A stretch of DNA of 37,859 nt, from the IMG/VR virus record IMGVR_UViG_3300050821_008479, positions 1-37,859 of that record; one strand, 5' to 3'. Within the stretch, counting starts at the first letter, position 1; each line of letters begins with the position of its first letter. The stretch comes from a virus. Below the pieces are notes generated by a model that made no database searches, was not told the DNA's origin, and worked only from the letters and a program-made list of their open reading frames with translations. Position numbers and translations under genes: made by a program. Positions 1-6,016 of this stretch are shown here, piece by piece.

Positions 1-50
1 GTGGGGCAGAGGCAGCGGCGGTGGAGCGCGCGGTAGAAGGTGGGGTCATC
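1..50. repeat. Terminal direct repeat, left copy
   Basis: These 50 bases recur at 37810-37859 with a single difference (t at position 41, g in the right copy). This is what is seen when a circular or terminally redundant genome is assembled as a linear contig. The minus-strand reading frame that crosses the junction stays open in both copies. The mismatch could be a sequencing error or population variation. Confidence 0.85.
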
Positions 51-97
51 GGCGCGGGAGGTGGCGCGCCGTGGGGGGGCGTGATCGGTGGGGGTGT

Positions 98-129
98 CTT
101 CGAGGGGCGATTATCCGGGTATTGACACC
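98..129 (+). repeat. Left terminal inverted repeat of the IS
   Basis: Reading inward it contains GGGCGATT and ends with ATTGACACC. 27 of 32 positions are complementary to 2149-2180. The TTGACA inside it (122-127) is the -35 box of the transposase promoter. Confidence 0.8.
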
Positions 130-150
130 TGACCCGAGATGGGTTAGATA
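122..150 (+). promoter_or_regulatory. Promoter of the IS transposase
   Basis: TTGACA (122-127), a 17-bp spacer and TAGATA (145-150) form a near-consensus sigma70-type promoter. Transcription would start about 7 bases after the -10 box, at or next to the ATG at 157, so the transcript is predicted to be leaderless. A weak AGGGG sits only 3 bases before the ATG. Confidence 0.75.
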
Positions 151-156
151 GGGGTC

Positions 157-1098
157 ATGACGCTTGATGACCTCAATCGACGGTTCCCCGACGAGGCATC
201 TGCTCGCGCCCACCTGTTCCGGCTACGCTGGCCGAACGGTGACGTGTCGTGCCCGCGCTGCCGCCAGTCGGACAAGGTGTACCGCCGCGCCCCCAAGACC
301 GGCGAGGCCGTGTCCTACCGGTGGATCTGCAAGACGACCAAGTCCTGCAAGGGCTACGGGTTTTCCCTTACTACTGGCACGATCTTCGAGGACACGAAGA
401 TCCCGCTTCGCGACTGGTTCCGCGTTCTCTTGCTCATGCTGACCTCGAAGAAGGGTATGAGCGCCCTACAGGTTCAACGCACCGTCTTCGGCCAGACCGT
501 CACGCGCTCGGGGAAGGTCGTCGGGAAGGGCAGCTACGAGACCACCTGGTACATGTGCCACCGGCTCCGTGCCGCGATGCTGGACGTCGACGTGCTCGGC
601 TCGCTCGCGGGCGAGATCGAGGTGGATGAGACCTACATCGGCGGCAAGGACAAGAACCGGCACAAGGGGAAGCGGCGGGCTGGGCGTGGCACAGTCGGCA
701 AGGTGCCCGTGATCGGCGCCATCGCGCGCAAGGGGAACGTCACCTGCCAGGTGCTCGACCGCGTCACTGGCAACATCATGGACGGCTTCGTTAAGAGTGC
801 CGTGTCCTCGAAGGTGTCCTTGGTCGCCACTGACGAGCATAAGGGCTATGCCCGACTCGACCAGCTCGGGCTTCCGCACGAGACAGTCAACCATGCGCAG
901 GGCGAGTACGTGCGCGGCAACGTCCACACCGCGAATCTCGATTCCTTCTGGTCGCTCTTGAAGCGCGGCATCGTCGGCACATACCACCAGGTCAGCAAGG
1001 ACCACCTAGGGCTCTACCTCAACGAGTTCAGCTATCGCCACAATCACCGTGGCATGCTCAACTCGGAGACCTTCGACCGCGTCTTGGAGTCATGTTGA
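157..1098 (+). CDS. IS1595-family transposase
   Basis: This 313-residue protein should catalyse transposition of the surrounding element. The N-terminal zinc ribbon (about residues 30-70) has Cys32, Cys35, Cys58 and Cys64. The DDE-type (ISXO2-like) catalytic core follows. The first acid is Asp157 in EVDETYIGGK, the second Asp226 in TDEHKGY, and the third motif is HTANLDSFWSLLKR (about 257-270), which carries Asn in place of Glu, as is usual in this family. The C-terminal LNEFSYRHNHR motif is also typical. Length is normal for the family and nothing is broken, so it may be active. Its ATG is placed by the promoter at 122-150. The next small ORF overlaps its stop codon. Confidence 0.93.
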   Translation: MTLDDLNRRFPDEASARAHLFRLRWPNGDVSCPRCRQSDKVYRRAPKTGEAVSYRWICKTTKSCKGYGFSLTTGTIFEDTKIPLRDWFRVLLLMLTSKKGMSALQVQRTVFGQTVTRSGKVVGKGSYETTWYMCHRLRAAMLDVDVLGSLAGEIEVDETYIGGKDKNRHKGKRRAGRGTVGKVPVIGAIARKGNVTCQVLDRVTGNIMDGFVKSAVSSKVSLVATDEHKGYARLDQLGLPHETVNHAQGEYVRGNVHTANLDSFWSLLKRGIVGTYHQVSKDHLGLYLNEFSYRHNHRGMLNSETFDRVLESC

Positions 1099-1301
1099 AG
1101 ACGCCGCCGGGGAAGGGCCTGGCGAAGCAGGTGCCACGGCCTCCACGCGCGCAGCGTCCATCTAAATCATCCGGGTCTCCCCCGGAACATCCAGTCAGTG
1201 AAGAAGAATTCGACCGTGTTCTGCGTGGGATACTGACAGCCCCGACCAGCGTGAAACAACGACAGGTGATGAACAAGAAGCGGGGCCGCGCGCGACCTTA
1301 G
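1092..1301 (+). CDS. Small basic protein, IS-associated
   Basis: A 69-residue ORF whose ATG overlaps the transposase stop codon, so it is probably translationally coupled. It is rich in Pro, Lys and Arg at both ends, with a short acidic/helical centre (VSEEEFDRVLRGIL). I do not recognise a domain. Its position suggests an accessory protein of the insertion sequence. It ends 3 bases past the end of the convergent HARE-domain gene, so the two genes meet tail to tail with no visible terminator between them. A role in transposition is possible but unsupported. Confidence 0.55.
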   Translation: MLKTPPGKGLAKQVPRPPRAQRPSKSSGSPPEHPVSEEEFDRVLRGILTAPTSVKQRQVMNKKRGRARP

Positions 1302-1822
1302 CTCGCGTTCTCATCGGTGTCGGCGTTCTCTGCCTCTGATGCTTCATCGGCCGGCGATTCGGTATCCGACCCACGTTCCATCTTGCCCCCCACCTTCCGC
1401 ATCGAGGGGTACCATTCTCCGAGCCCCCACTCGTTCTCGATCTTCACGATGTCCTTAGACGAGCCTTGCTCCAGCCTGAGCAGCGTCGTGTAGACGTTGG
1501 CGTAAAGCTTCTTCGCGCGAGTGTGGAAGCCTCCCCGGACAATGCCGTCGTGAATCTGCTTGGGGGTCTGCCGCTTGTTCACCATGCGTAGGTAGCCCTT
1601 GATCGCATCCGGCAGCGACGTGCCCGTGAACGCATTCCGTGGGATGTCCGTCGCCCCGGCGACTGGGCGCTCGATCGGTGGGATGGGGTCACCTATTCCG
1701 TGTGCGCCATTCGTCGGCCCCCGGCCCAGAAGCTGTCGGATCACGGCAATGGCCTGATCGAGGCCAGCGCGCTGACGCTCTAGATCCTCAAGAACCGCCT
1801 CATAGTGGGTCTTGTCAGCCAT
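1298..1822 (-). CDS. HARE-type winged-helix domain protein (IS passenger)
   Basis: This 174-residue protein begins with a coiled-coil stretch (about residues 5-33). A winged-helix-like region follows (about 65-140) with the pattern SLPDAIKGYLRMV...TPKQIHDGIVRGGF...YANVYTTLLRLEQ...WGLGEWYP. This resembles the HARE-HTH domain, which is known from restriction enzymes and chromatin proteins and is thought to sense or bind DNA. The tail is acidic and low-complexity. There is a good ribosome site (GGGAGGG) before the ATG. Two promoters (2003-2030 and 2128-2156) read toward it through a leader with hairpins. It lies inside the IS inverted repeats, so it travels with the element. Its function as a regulator is inferred. 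Confidence 0.75.
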   Translation of the reverse strand: MADKTHYEAVLEDLERQRAGLDQAIAVIRQLLGRGPTNGAHGIGDPIPPIERPVAGATDIPRNAFTGTSLPDAIKGYLRMVNKRQTPKQIHDGIVRGGFHTRAKKLYANVYTTLLRLEQGSSKDIVKIENEWGLGEWYPSMRKVGGKMERGSDTESPADEASEAENADTDENAS

Positions 1823-1870
1823 GGTTTTTTCCCTCCCCGTGTGCTATCTTCAAACGCGGTGAGCCCCGAA

Positions 1871-1892
1871 GGGGGCCGGTTTCCCGGCCCCC
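1871..1892. other. Inverted repeat in the HARE-gene leader
   Basis: A 9-bp perfect stem (1871-1879 with 1884-1892) closes a TTTC loop, flanked by an imperfect outer stem. On the minus strand it lies in the leader RNA about 50 bases before the ribosome site. No U-tract follows it in the leftward direction, so it looks more like an attenuator or operator than a simple terminator. Confidence 0.5.
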
Positions 1893-1941
1893 GCGCCCTT
1901 CCGAGGGGCGTTCAACGTGACATCGGGTCCACCCCCTTCGC

Positions 1942-1987
1942 GGGGTCGCCTCGGCTGCACTGGGTAGGTGAGATCCGAGGCGACCCC
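1942..1987. other. Long perfect inverted repeat in the HARE-gene leader
   Basis: GGGGTCGCCTCGG at 1942-1954 is perfectly complementary to 1975-1987, with a 20-base loop. It lies just downstream of the start predicted for the minus-strand promoter at 2003-2030. It could be a protein operator on DNA or a stable hairpin in the leader RNA. Confidence 0.6.
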
Positions 1988-2002
1988 CGTTGATTTGCGC
2001 GG

Positions 2003-2030
2003 AGTATAGCGCCAGTTCGCGTGCTGTCAA
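2003..2030 (-). promoter_or_regulatory. Strong promoter toward the HARE gene
   Basis: On the minus strand TTGACA (2030-2025), a 16-bp spacer and TATACT (2008-2003) give a near-consensus promoter. The start would be near 1996, about 170 bases upstream of the HARE-protein ATG at 1822. Confidence 0.75.
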
Positions 2031-2127
2031 ACGTGCGACTCGCGTCCTGTTATGCGGCGCATGACATCCCGCAGCTAACGGGTTCGCGGGTCATCGCGTC
2101 CTGGTGACACCGGCCTCTCGCGGGATT

Positions 2128-2156
2128 TAGCTATCGCCCAGCACGGTCGGTGTCAA
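2128..2156 (-). promoter_or_regulatory. Inward promoter in the right IS end
   Basis: On the minus strand TTGACA (2156-2151) lies inside the right inverted repeat, followed by 17 bp and TAGCTA (2133-2128). It mirrors the transposase promoter in the left end, so both ends of the element fire inward. Confidence 0.6.
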
Positions 2157-2180
2157 TTCACGGACAATCGCCCTTCGAGG
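2149..2180 (-). repeat. Right terminal inverted repeat of the IS
   Basis: 27 of 32 positions are complementary to 98-129. It shares the GGGCGATT block and the inner ATTGACACC. The phage reading frame that enters it from the right terminates inside it. Confidence 0.8.
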
Positions 2181-2239
2181 GGGATACCGCGGCGGCCGCG
2201 GTCGCGGGCTCTGAGCGCCTCATGGCTCCGTTTGGCCAT
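2153..2239 (-). pseudogene. 5' part of a small phage gene interrupted by the IS
   Basis: An ideal AGGAGG (2244-2249) precedes an ATG at 2239. The frame runs only 28 codons before a stop that lies inside the right inverted repeat. The first ~17 residues (MAKRSHEALRARDRGRR) are phage-encoded; the rest comes from the IS end. A leftward open frame continues on the far side of the IS through positions 97-1 and the contig junction to a stop at 37734. That continuation is probably the lost 3' half. Confidence 0.6.
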
Positions 2240-2252
2240 GGGGCCTCCTCTA

Positions 2253-2390
2253 TCAGACCAGGCCGGTGAGGAGCAGGACGAGGACGAGGGCGCCGAGGCC
2301 GGCGGCGCCCCACGGGGAGAGGTGGAGACCGAGGGGAGCGCCGGCGCCACAGACGAGCGCGAGGACGGCGAGGACGAGGAGGGCGCGCAT
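2253..2390 (-). CDS. Tiny two-helix membrane protein
   Basis: A 45-residue ORF: an N-terminal hydrophobic segment beginning MRALLVLAVLALVCGAG, a short polar turn with LHLSPWG, then a second hydrophobic segment to the C terminus. The hydrophobic pattern, length and position favour a real gene. It ends 13 bases before the next leftward ATG and its AGGAGG site. It lies 60 bases downstream of the coiled-coil gene in the same orientation. Size and topology are holin-like, but many phage membrane peptides look similar. No function can be assigned. Confidence 0.6.
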   Translation of the reverse strand: MRALLVLAVLALVCGAGAPLGLHLSPWGAAGLGALVLVLLLTGLV

Positions 2391-2449
2391 GGCGGGGCGG
2401 GGCGTGTAGCAAGCGGCGAGCCGCGTGACGAGCGGGGGGGGGGTGACGG

Positions 2450-2809
2450 CTACCGGCCCTGCGCCGCGTCGAGGGCGGCGAGCGCCTTACACATCCGCTC
2501 GAACGTGTCGGAGGTGCCCTTCGCAGCTTCCTCGCGCGCCGCTGCCACGACCGCCTCCCGCGCCTGCGCCGCGGCGGCGAGGGCGGCCAGGTCGGGGGAG
2601 TCCGTGATGAGGAGGGCGACGCTGACCTTGGCCGACTCGTCTCCGGCGAGGAGCAACTTCCATTCGCGTATGAGCGCCGCGACGTGGGCACGGAGCACGC
2701 CGTTGAGCTTGTCCGTCTGCTCCTTGAACCGCACGGCTGTCGTAAGCCGCGCGTTCTCCTTCCGCAGCGCCGCCAGCGCCTCGCGGGCCGCCATCAGTTC
2801 GCTGGTCAT
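2450..2809 (-). CDS. Coiled-coil protein of unknown function
   Basis: A 119-residue, Ala/Glu/Lys/Arg-rich protein predicted to be nearly all helical. The first ~40 residues (AAREALAALRKENARLTTAV) look like a coiled coil. A purine-rich ribosome site (AAGGGGGA) precedes the ATG. A promoter-like CTAGAC box is 20 bases upstream at 2829-2834, related in sequence to the repeated promoter element elsewhere in this genome. It is divergent from the late region. I recognise no family. Confidence 0.65.
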   Translation of the reverse strand: MTSELMAAREALAALRKENARLTTAVRFKEQTDKLNGVLRAHVAALIREWKLLLAGDESAKVSVALLITDSPDLAALAAAAQAREAVVAAAREEAAKGTSDTFERMCKALAALDAAQGR

Positions 2810-2828
2810 CGCTCCCCCTTGCCGCGCC

Positions 2829-2834
2829 GTCTAG
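2829..2834 (-). promoter_or_regulatory. Possible -10 box, relative of the repeated phage promoter
   Basis: Minus-strand GTGCTAGACGGCG resembles the GTGCTACACGGCG at 34883-34897. No TTGAC box is present at the right distance, so this is a weaker match. Confidence 0.3.
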
Positions 2835-2863
2835 CACGGCCCGGGCCGAGAAGTCGCGCCCCC

Positions 2864-2892
2864 TTGACGAGCGGGGGGCCGGTAAGGCACAC
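2864..2892 (+). promoter_or_regulatory. Repeated phage promoter element, copy 1 (start of late region)
   Basis: TTGACG (2864-2869), 17 bp of G-rich spacer and GCACAC followed by GGCCCGCCCCG. Copies at 6890-6918 and 10689-10717 share box sequence, spacing and the downstream GC block. The ATG at 2910 is 17 bases after the -10 box. The GC blocks on either side could also pair as a hairpin, so a structural role is an alternative. Confidence 0.55.
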
Positions 2893-2909
2893 GGCCCGCC
2901 CCGCAGGCC

Positions 2910-3008
2910 ATGACACCCCACCACCCCGGGCCGGTCGCCCGGCACGACGCCGCCGCCCCCGGCGGTTCCCCGCCGGATGGCCGGCCCCCCGCCCGCCGGG
3001 GGCCGTAG
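2910..3008 (+). CDS. Short Pro/Arg-rich peptide
   Basis: A 32-codon ORF that starts just after the promoter-like element at 2864-2892 and whose TAG is directly followed by the ATG of the next gene. Composition is Pro, His, Arg and Gly with no hydrophobic segment. The promoter-to-ATG spacing matches that of the two other plus-strand promoter copies, which is the main argument that it is translated. It may only be a leader coupling translation to the next gene. Confidence 0.4.
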   Translation: MTPHHPGPVARHDAAAPGGSPPDGRPPARRGP

Positions 3009-3353
3009 ATGGGCGCGCCGAGCGCGTCGGGGCCGCCGCAGATCGTCGTCCCGGGCTCGGGGTGGGTCGACGTGCTGTCGCGGGCGATCGTGCAGGTCGG
3101 CTTTCCCGTCGTCGTCGCGTGCGCGCTCCTCTGGTTCGTCCTCGTGCGCTTCCAGGGGAACATGGAGCTCCTGACGACGCGCTGGGAAGCGAGCACGCGC
3201 GTCGCCGAGACGCTGATCGCGACGCAAAAGCAAGAAATCGAGGAATTGGAGAAGCAAACCGTCGAATTGCAGTCCCAATCGCTCACGTTGCGCGCGATTT
3301 CCGACCAACTCGCGCGCGGGCTCGGCCCCGGCGCGCGCGGCGGCCCCAACTAA
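3009..3353 (+). CDS. Membrane protein with coiled coil, holin-like
   Basis: This 114-residue protein has one clear transmembrane segment (about residues 27-47, around FPVVVACALLWFVLV). A long heptad-rich helix follows (about 55-100, with IATQKQEIEELEKQ). One membrane helix plus a coiled coil is the layout of BhlA/XhlA-type holins and holin accessory proteins. It lies two genes upstream of the peptidoglycan peptidase, in the usual place for lysis genes. The ATG abuts the preceding stop codon. The holin role is inferred from topology and neighbourhood. Confidence 0.7.
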   Translation: MGAPSASGPPQIVVPGSGWVDVLSRAIVQVGFPVVVACALLWFVLVRFQGNMELLTTRWEASTRVAETLIATQKQEIEELEKQTVELQSQSLTLRAISDQLARGLGPGARGGPN

Positions 3354-3367
3354 CGGAGAATGCCACC

Positions 3368-3940
3368 ATGACACGCCTGTTTCTTGCCCTCATGCTGCTT
3401 CCGACACTCGCACGGGCCCAGACGTGCCCGTGTCCGCAAGCCGACCTGTTCTCCGCGCTCGAACCCGCCACGCACGACGCCCCCGGGGCGCTGTTTCGCG
3501 GCCTCATGCCCGACAATCAGGTCGGCGCGCAGTGTGCCGTCGATTCCACGATCACGAATCTCGTGACGAACATCCCGCAGCCGGGCGCCGTGTTTGAAAC
3601 CGTCGCCGCGCCCGGGCTCGGGGGCCTCATCTTCGCGATCAAGCTGAAGCTCCAGTTTGGCGAGATCACGGGCGTCGACGCGGGCACGGATCTCCAGGAC
3701 GCCTGCTTCAAACTCGACGTCCAGGGCTTCACGCATCCCCCGTCGCCGATCATGTTCACCGATGGGTGTGGCGCGCACACGTTCACGATTGGCCAGCCGA
3801 AGTACGCCTGCGTGCTCGGGCCGCCGATCGGGAAGACGCTCGTCTGTTTTGCGGCGAAGGGCCTCGGGCCGAAGGCGCCGCTCCCGCCCGGCTTCGACCG
3901 GCTCGAGGACGTCTGCACGCTGGTCGACGTGATCCCCTGA
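3368..3940 (+). CDS. Secreted cysteine-rich protein, unknown
   Basis: 190 residues with a textbook Sec signal peptide (MTRLFLALMLLPTLARA, cleavage expected before QTCPC). The mature part has several Cys (a CPC pair at the N terminus and others around residues 57, 115, 138, 147, 158 and 182) that may form disulphides outside the cytoplasm. No lipobox is evident. The start at 3368 is chosen because it begins the signal peptide and follows a CGGAGA site. It sits between the holin-like gene and the endolysin, one base before the latter. It could take part in lysis, act at the envelope during lysogeny, or be a virion protein. I recognise no family. Confidence 0.75.
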   Translation: MTRLFLALMLLPTLARAQTCPCPQADLFSALEPATHDAPGALFRGLMPDNQVGAQCAVDSTITNLVTNIPQPGAVFETVAAPGLGGLIFAIKLKLQFGEITGVDAGTDLQDACFKLDVQGFTHPPSPIMFTDGCGAHTFTIGQPKYACVLGPPIGKTLVCFAAKGLGPKAPLPPGFDRLEDVCTLVDVIP

Positions 3941-3941
3941 C

Positions 3942-4400
3942 ATGACCTGGCGCATGGCCGCGGCGCTCGAGACGTTGCTCGCCGAGGTGAACGCGAGCGC
4001 CCCCGAGCGCTCGAAGGTGAGCGATGGCGGCATCGGCGATCCGCGCCACGCCGCCCGTCACTCCGATCACAATCCGTGCGATTGCTGCGCGGTGGTGTGC
4101 GCGCGCGACTTCACGCACGACCCCGTCGCCGGCTTCGATTCCTACGCGTTCGCCGAGTGGCTGCGCGACTGCGTCGGGACGTGGCGCGAGCCGCGCGTGC
4201 GCTACATCATTTCGGACGGCAAGATCTGTTCGGGCGCCGGGCAATCGCACGCCGCCGGCGTCTGGCGGCCCTACACGGGCAGCAACAAGCACGCCCACCA
4301 CGTCCATGTGAGCGTGCGGCACGGGCCGGACTACTACGACGATACGCGCCCGTGGGGTTGGCCACCCGCCCCCGCGGCGCCGGGAGGACCCTCATCATGA
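3942..4400 (+). CDS. Endolysin, peptidase M15-like
   Basis: A 152-residue protein with the zinc-peptidase signature of the M15 (VanY / phage L-Ala-D-Glu peptidase) group: SDHNP with His43, ARDFTHD with Asp56, and HAHHVHVS with His120/His122 near residues 117-124. The zinc ligands appear complete. It should cut peptide bonds in peptidoglycan at the end of infection. There is no signal peptide, so a holin is needed, and the TM/coiled-coil gene at 3009 fits that. Its stop overlaps the next ATG (ATGA). Six Cys residues are more than usual. The length is short but normal for a single-domain lysin. Confidence 0.8.
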   Translation: MTWRMAAALETLLAEVNASAPERSKVSDGGIGDPRHAARHSDHNPCDCCAVVCARDFTHDPVAGFDSYAFAEWLRDCVGTWREPRVRYIISDGKICSGAGQSHAAGVWRPYTGSNKHAHHVHVSVRHGPDYYDDTRPWGWPPAPAAPGGPSS

Positions 4401-4528
4401 GCAAGCGCCCCGAGGACGTGGAGATTCCGCCGCCCCCACCGCCAGATGACGAGGACGCGATCAAGAATCTCGAGGATCCGGAGCCGCCGCCCGAGGACGA
4501 GCCCGAGCCGGAGGACGCCGGCGCGTAG
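4397..4528 (+). CDS. Short acidic proline-rich protein
   Basis: A 43-codon ORF whose ATG overlaps the endolysin stop (ATGA). It has a run of prolines followed by Asp/Glu-rich sequence (PPPPPPDDEDAIKNLEDPEP). It is probably disordered. Tight coupling on both sides (the next ATG is 3 bases after its stop) supports translation. Function unknown. Confidence 0.55.
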   Translation: MSKRPEDVEIPPPPPPDDEDAIKNLEDPEPPPEDEPEPEDAGA

Positions 4529-4531
4529 CCG

Positions 4532-5536
4532 ATGAGCTGGTCCTTTACCGAGCCGCGGGCGCAGCGCCGCCCGCTCGGCACGCCCGTGCGCCCGGCGAGC
4601 GGGGGCGGCACGGTCGGGCCCCCGGGGCCGACGGGGCCCCCAGGGCCGGCGGGTGCCGCCGGGGCGCCGGGGGCAACGGGGCCGGCGGGGCCGGGCGTCG
4701 CCGCGGGCGGCACGACCGGGCAAGTGCTCGCCAAGACGAGCGCGGTAGACTACGCGACCGGGTGGACGACGCCCCCGGCGACGGCCCCGCCCGTGTCGGT
4801 CGGCACGACGGCCCCCGCGTCGCCCGTCGTCGGCCAGATGTGGTGGCGGTCGAGCGACGGCAACCTCTACCTCTACTACAATGACGGCACGTCGTCGCAG
4901 TGGGTGCCCGCGATGGCGAGCGTCGGGAGGCTGACCCCGGCCCCCACGGGCGTGCTCGTGGTCTCGGACGGGTTTGAGAGCTACACCGCCGGGGCCCTCA
5001 TCACGGCGCCGTGGATTGGCGCGTCCAATTCGCCGGTCGTGACGGCGCAGGCGCACGGGGGGGCGCAGTCCTTGGCGGTCGGGACCGGCGGCAACGCCTC
5101 CTCGGCCACGCTGCCCCTCGGGATCAGTCTGACGAAGTGGATCCTCGATTGCTGGCTCTGGGTCAATGCGATCGGGGCGCCCTCGTCACAATACATCGGG
5201 TGCAAGAAGGCCGCCTCGGGGACCGGCATTGTCCTCAACATCGGGGCCTCGGGGTCCGGCCAGGTGTGGGTGCCGCCAGGGGGGCCGGTGTTCTTCACCT
5301 GTTCCACGACGACCGGCGTGTGGCATCATTGTGTCCTCACCGTCTTCCAGGATGCGACGGCGGGCACGATCGCCTTGACGATTGACGGCACGGCGGCGGG
5401 GAGCTTTTCGGGCGATACGCGGGACGGCAGTGGCAATACGTCGGTCGATCAGGTGTACGCGACCGGCGCGACGATCGGGCCCTCCCCGCCGGCGGAGTTC
5501 TATGTCGATGACCTCGCCGTGTACAATAACACCTGA
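4532..5536 (+). CDS. Tail fibre with collagen-like repeat and lectin-like C terminus
   Basis: 334 residues. Positions about 29-56 are Gly-X-Y triplets (GPPGPTGPPGPAGAAGAPG), which form collagen-type trimers in phage fibres. A GTTGQVLAKTSAVDYATGW motif follows (about 60-78), then VGQMWW...SSQWV (about 99-125); both recur in tail fibres. The C-terminal ~190 residues are beta-rich with Trp/Gly patterns like a concanavalin/LamG-type jelly roll and probably bind the host surface. The stop codon overlaps the next start. It is placed between the lysis genes and the terminase nuclease gene. Confidence 0.75.
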   Translation: MSWSFTEPRAQRRPLGTPVRPASGGGTVGPPGPTGPPGPAGAAGAPGATGPAGPGVAAGGTTGQVLAKTSAVDYATGWTTPPATAPPVSVGTTAPASPVVGQMWWRSSDGNLYLYYNDGTSSQWVPAMASVGRLTPAPTGVLVVSDGFESYTAGALITAPWIGASNSPVVTAQAHGGAQSLAVGTGGNASSATLPLGISLTKWILDCWLWVNAIGAPSSQYIGCKKAASGTGIVLNIGASGSGQVWVPPGGPVFFTCSTTTGVWHHCVLTVFQDATAGTIALTIDGTAAGSFSGDTRDGSGNTSVDQVYATGATIGPSPPAEFYVDDLAVYNNT

Positions 5537-6015
5537 TGGCGGCGCTCGACTTCCCGAATCCCCCGTTGACGGTGGGGCAGCAGTACGCCGCGCCGACGGG
5601 CGTCCTCTATGTGTGGGATGGCACCGTGTGGACGGGGGGCGCCACGACCACCGGATTGCCCCCGACGGGCACGGCGGGCGGCTCGCTCGCGGGGACGTAC
5701 CCGAATCCCACGTTGAAGACGAGCGGGGTGACGGCCGGGACGTATGGCACGACCGCCAAGATTCCGCAGGTGACGCTCACGGCCGAGGGCCGGGTGAGCG
5801 CCGTCACGGAGCTGGCCGTGGCGCCGACCGGCGGCAGTCCGACCGGCGCCGCCGGCGGGTCGCTCGCGGGCACGTATCCCAACCCGACGCTCGCGGCGTC
5901 GGGCGTCACGGCGGGCACCGCGGGCGACCAGTACCACGTGGCGCAACTCACCGTGACGGCCGAGGGCCGCGTGACCGCCATTGCGCCCGTCCTCATCCGC
6001 GCGCGCTGGGGCTAA
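5536..6015 (+). CDS. Tail fibre/spike protein with tandem repeats
   Basis: 159 residues built mainly of two copies of one unit (about 47-93 and 106-150): AGGSLAGTYPNPTL, then SGVTAGTxG, then VTLTAEGRVSA or VTVTAEGRVTA. This unit is common in phage tail fibres and probably forms a beta-prism shaft. The N terminus has a short YVWDGTVWTGG motif. Its ATG overlaps the stop of the collagen-like fibre gene, so the two are likely made and assembled together. The AGG(S/D)L(A/T)GTYPNPTL block is also present in the fibre at 17080-17964. Confidence 0.7.
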   Translation: MAALDFPNPPLTVGQQYAAPTGVLYVWDGTVWTGGATTTGLPPTGTAGGSLAGTYPNPTLKTSGVTAGTYGTTAKIPQVTLTAEGRVSAVTELAVAPTGGSPTGAAGGSLAGTYPNPTLAASGVTAGTAGDQYHVAQLTVTAEGRVTAIAPVLIRARWG

Positions 6016-6016
6016 G

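Larger units (their letters stand above)
98..2180. mobile_element. IS1595-family insertion sequence with passenger gene
   Basis: The element is bounded by inverted repeats at 98-129 and 2149-2180 (27 of 32 positions complementary). It contains a transposase, a small overlapping ORF and a convergent HARE-type wHTH gene. Visible codon use is less G+C-biased than in the phage genes around it, as expected for an acquired element. IS1595 elements normally duplicate about 8 bp of target; I could not find a clean duplication, so the exact ends may lie a few bases further out (a GGTRTC block is also shared at 93-98 and 2183-2188). Both ends carry an inward-facing promoter. The insertion splits a small leftward phage gene. 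Confidence 0.8.

Noticed and set aside
88-97. Target-site duplication of the IS
   Set aside because: The 8-10 bases outside the two inverted repeats do not match convincingly, even after shifting the ends by a few bases.
5674-5990. Diversity-generating retroelement acting on the repeated fibre sequence
   Set aside because: The duplicated AGGSLAGTYPNPTL units look like a template/variable pair at first, but there is no reverse transcriptase and no A-specific variation. They are ordinary shaft repeats.
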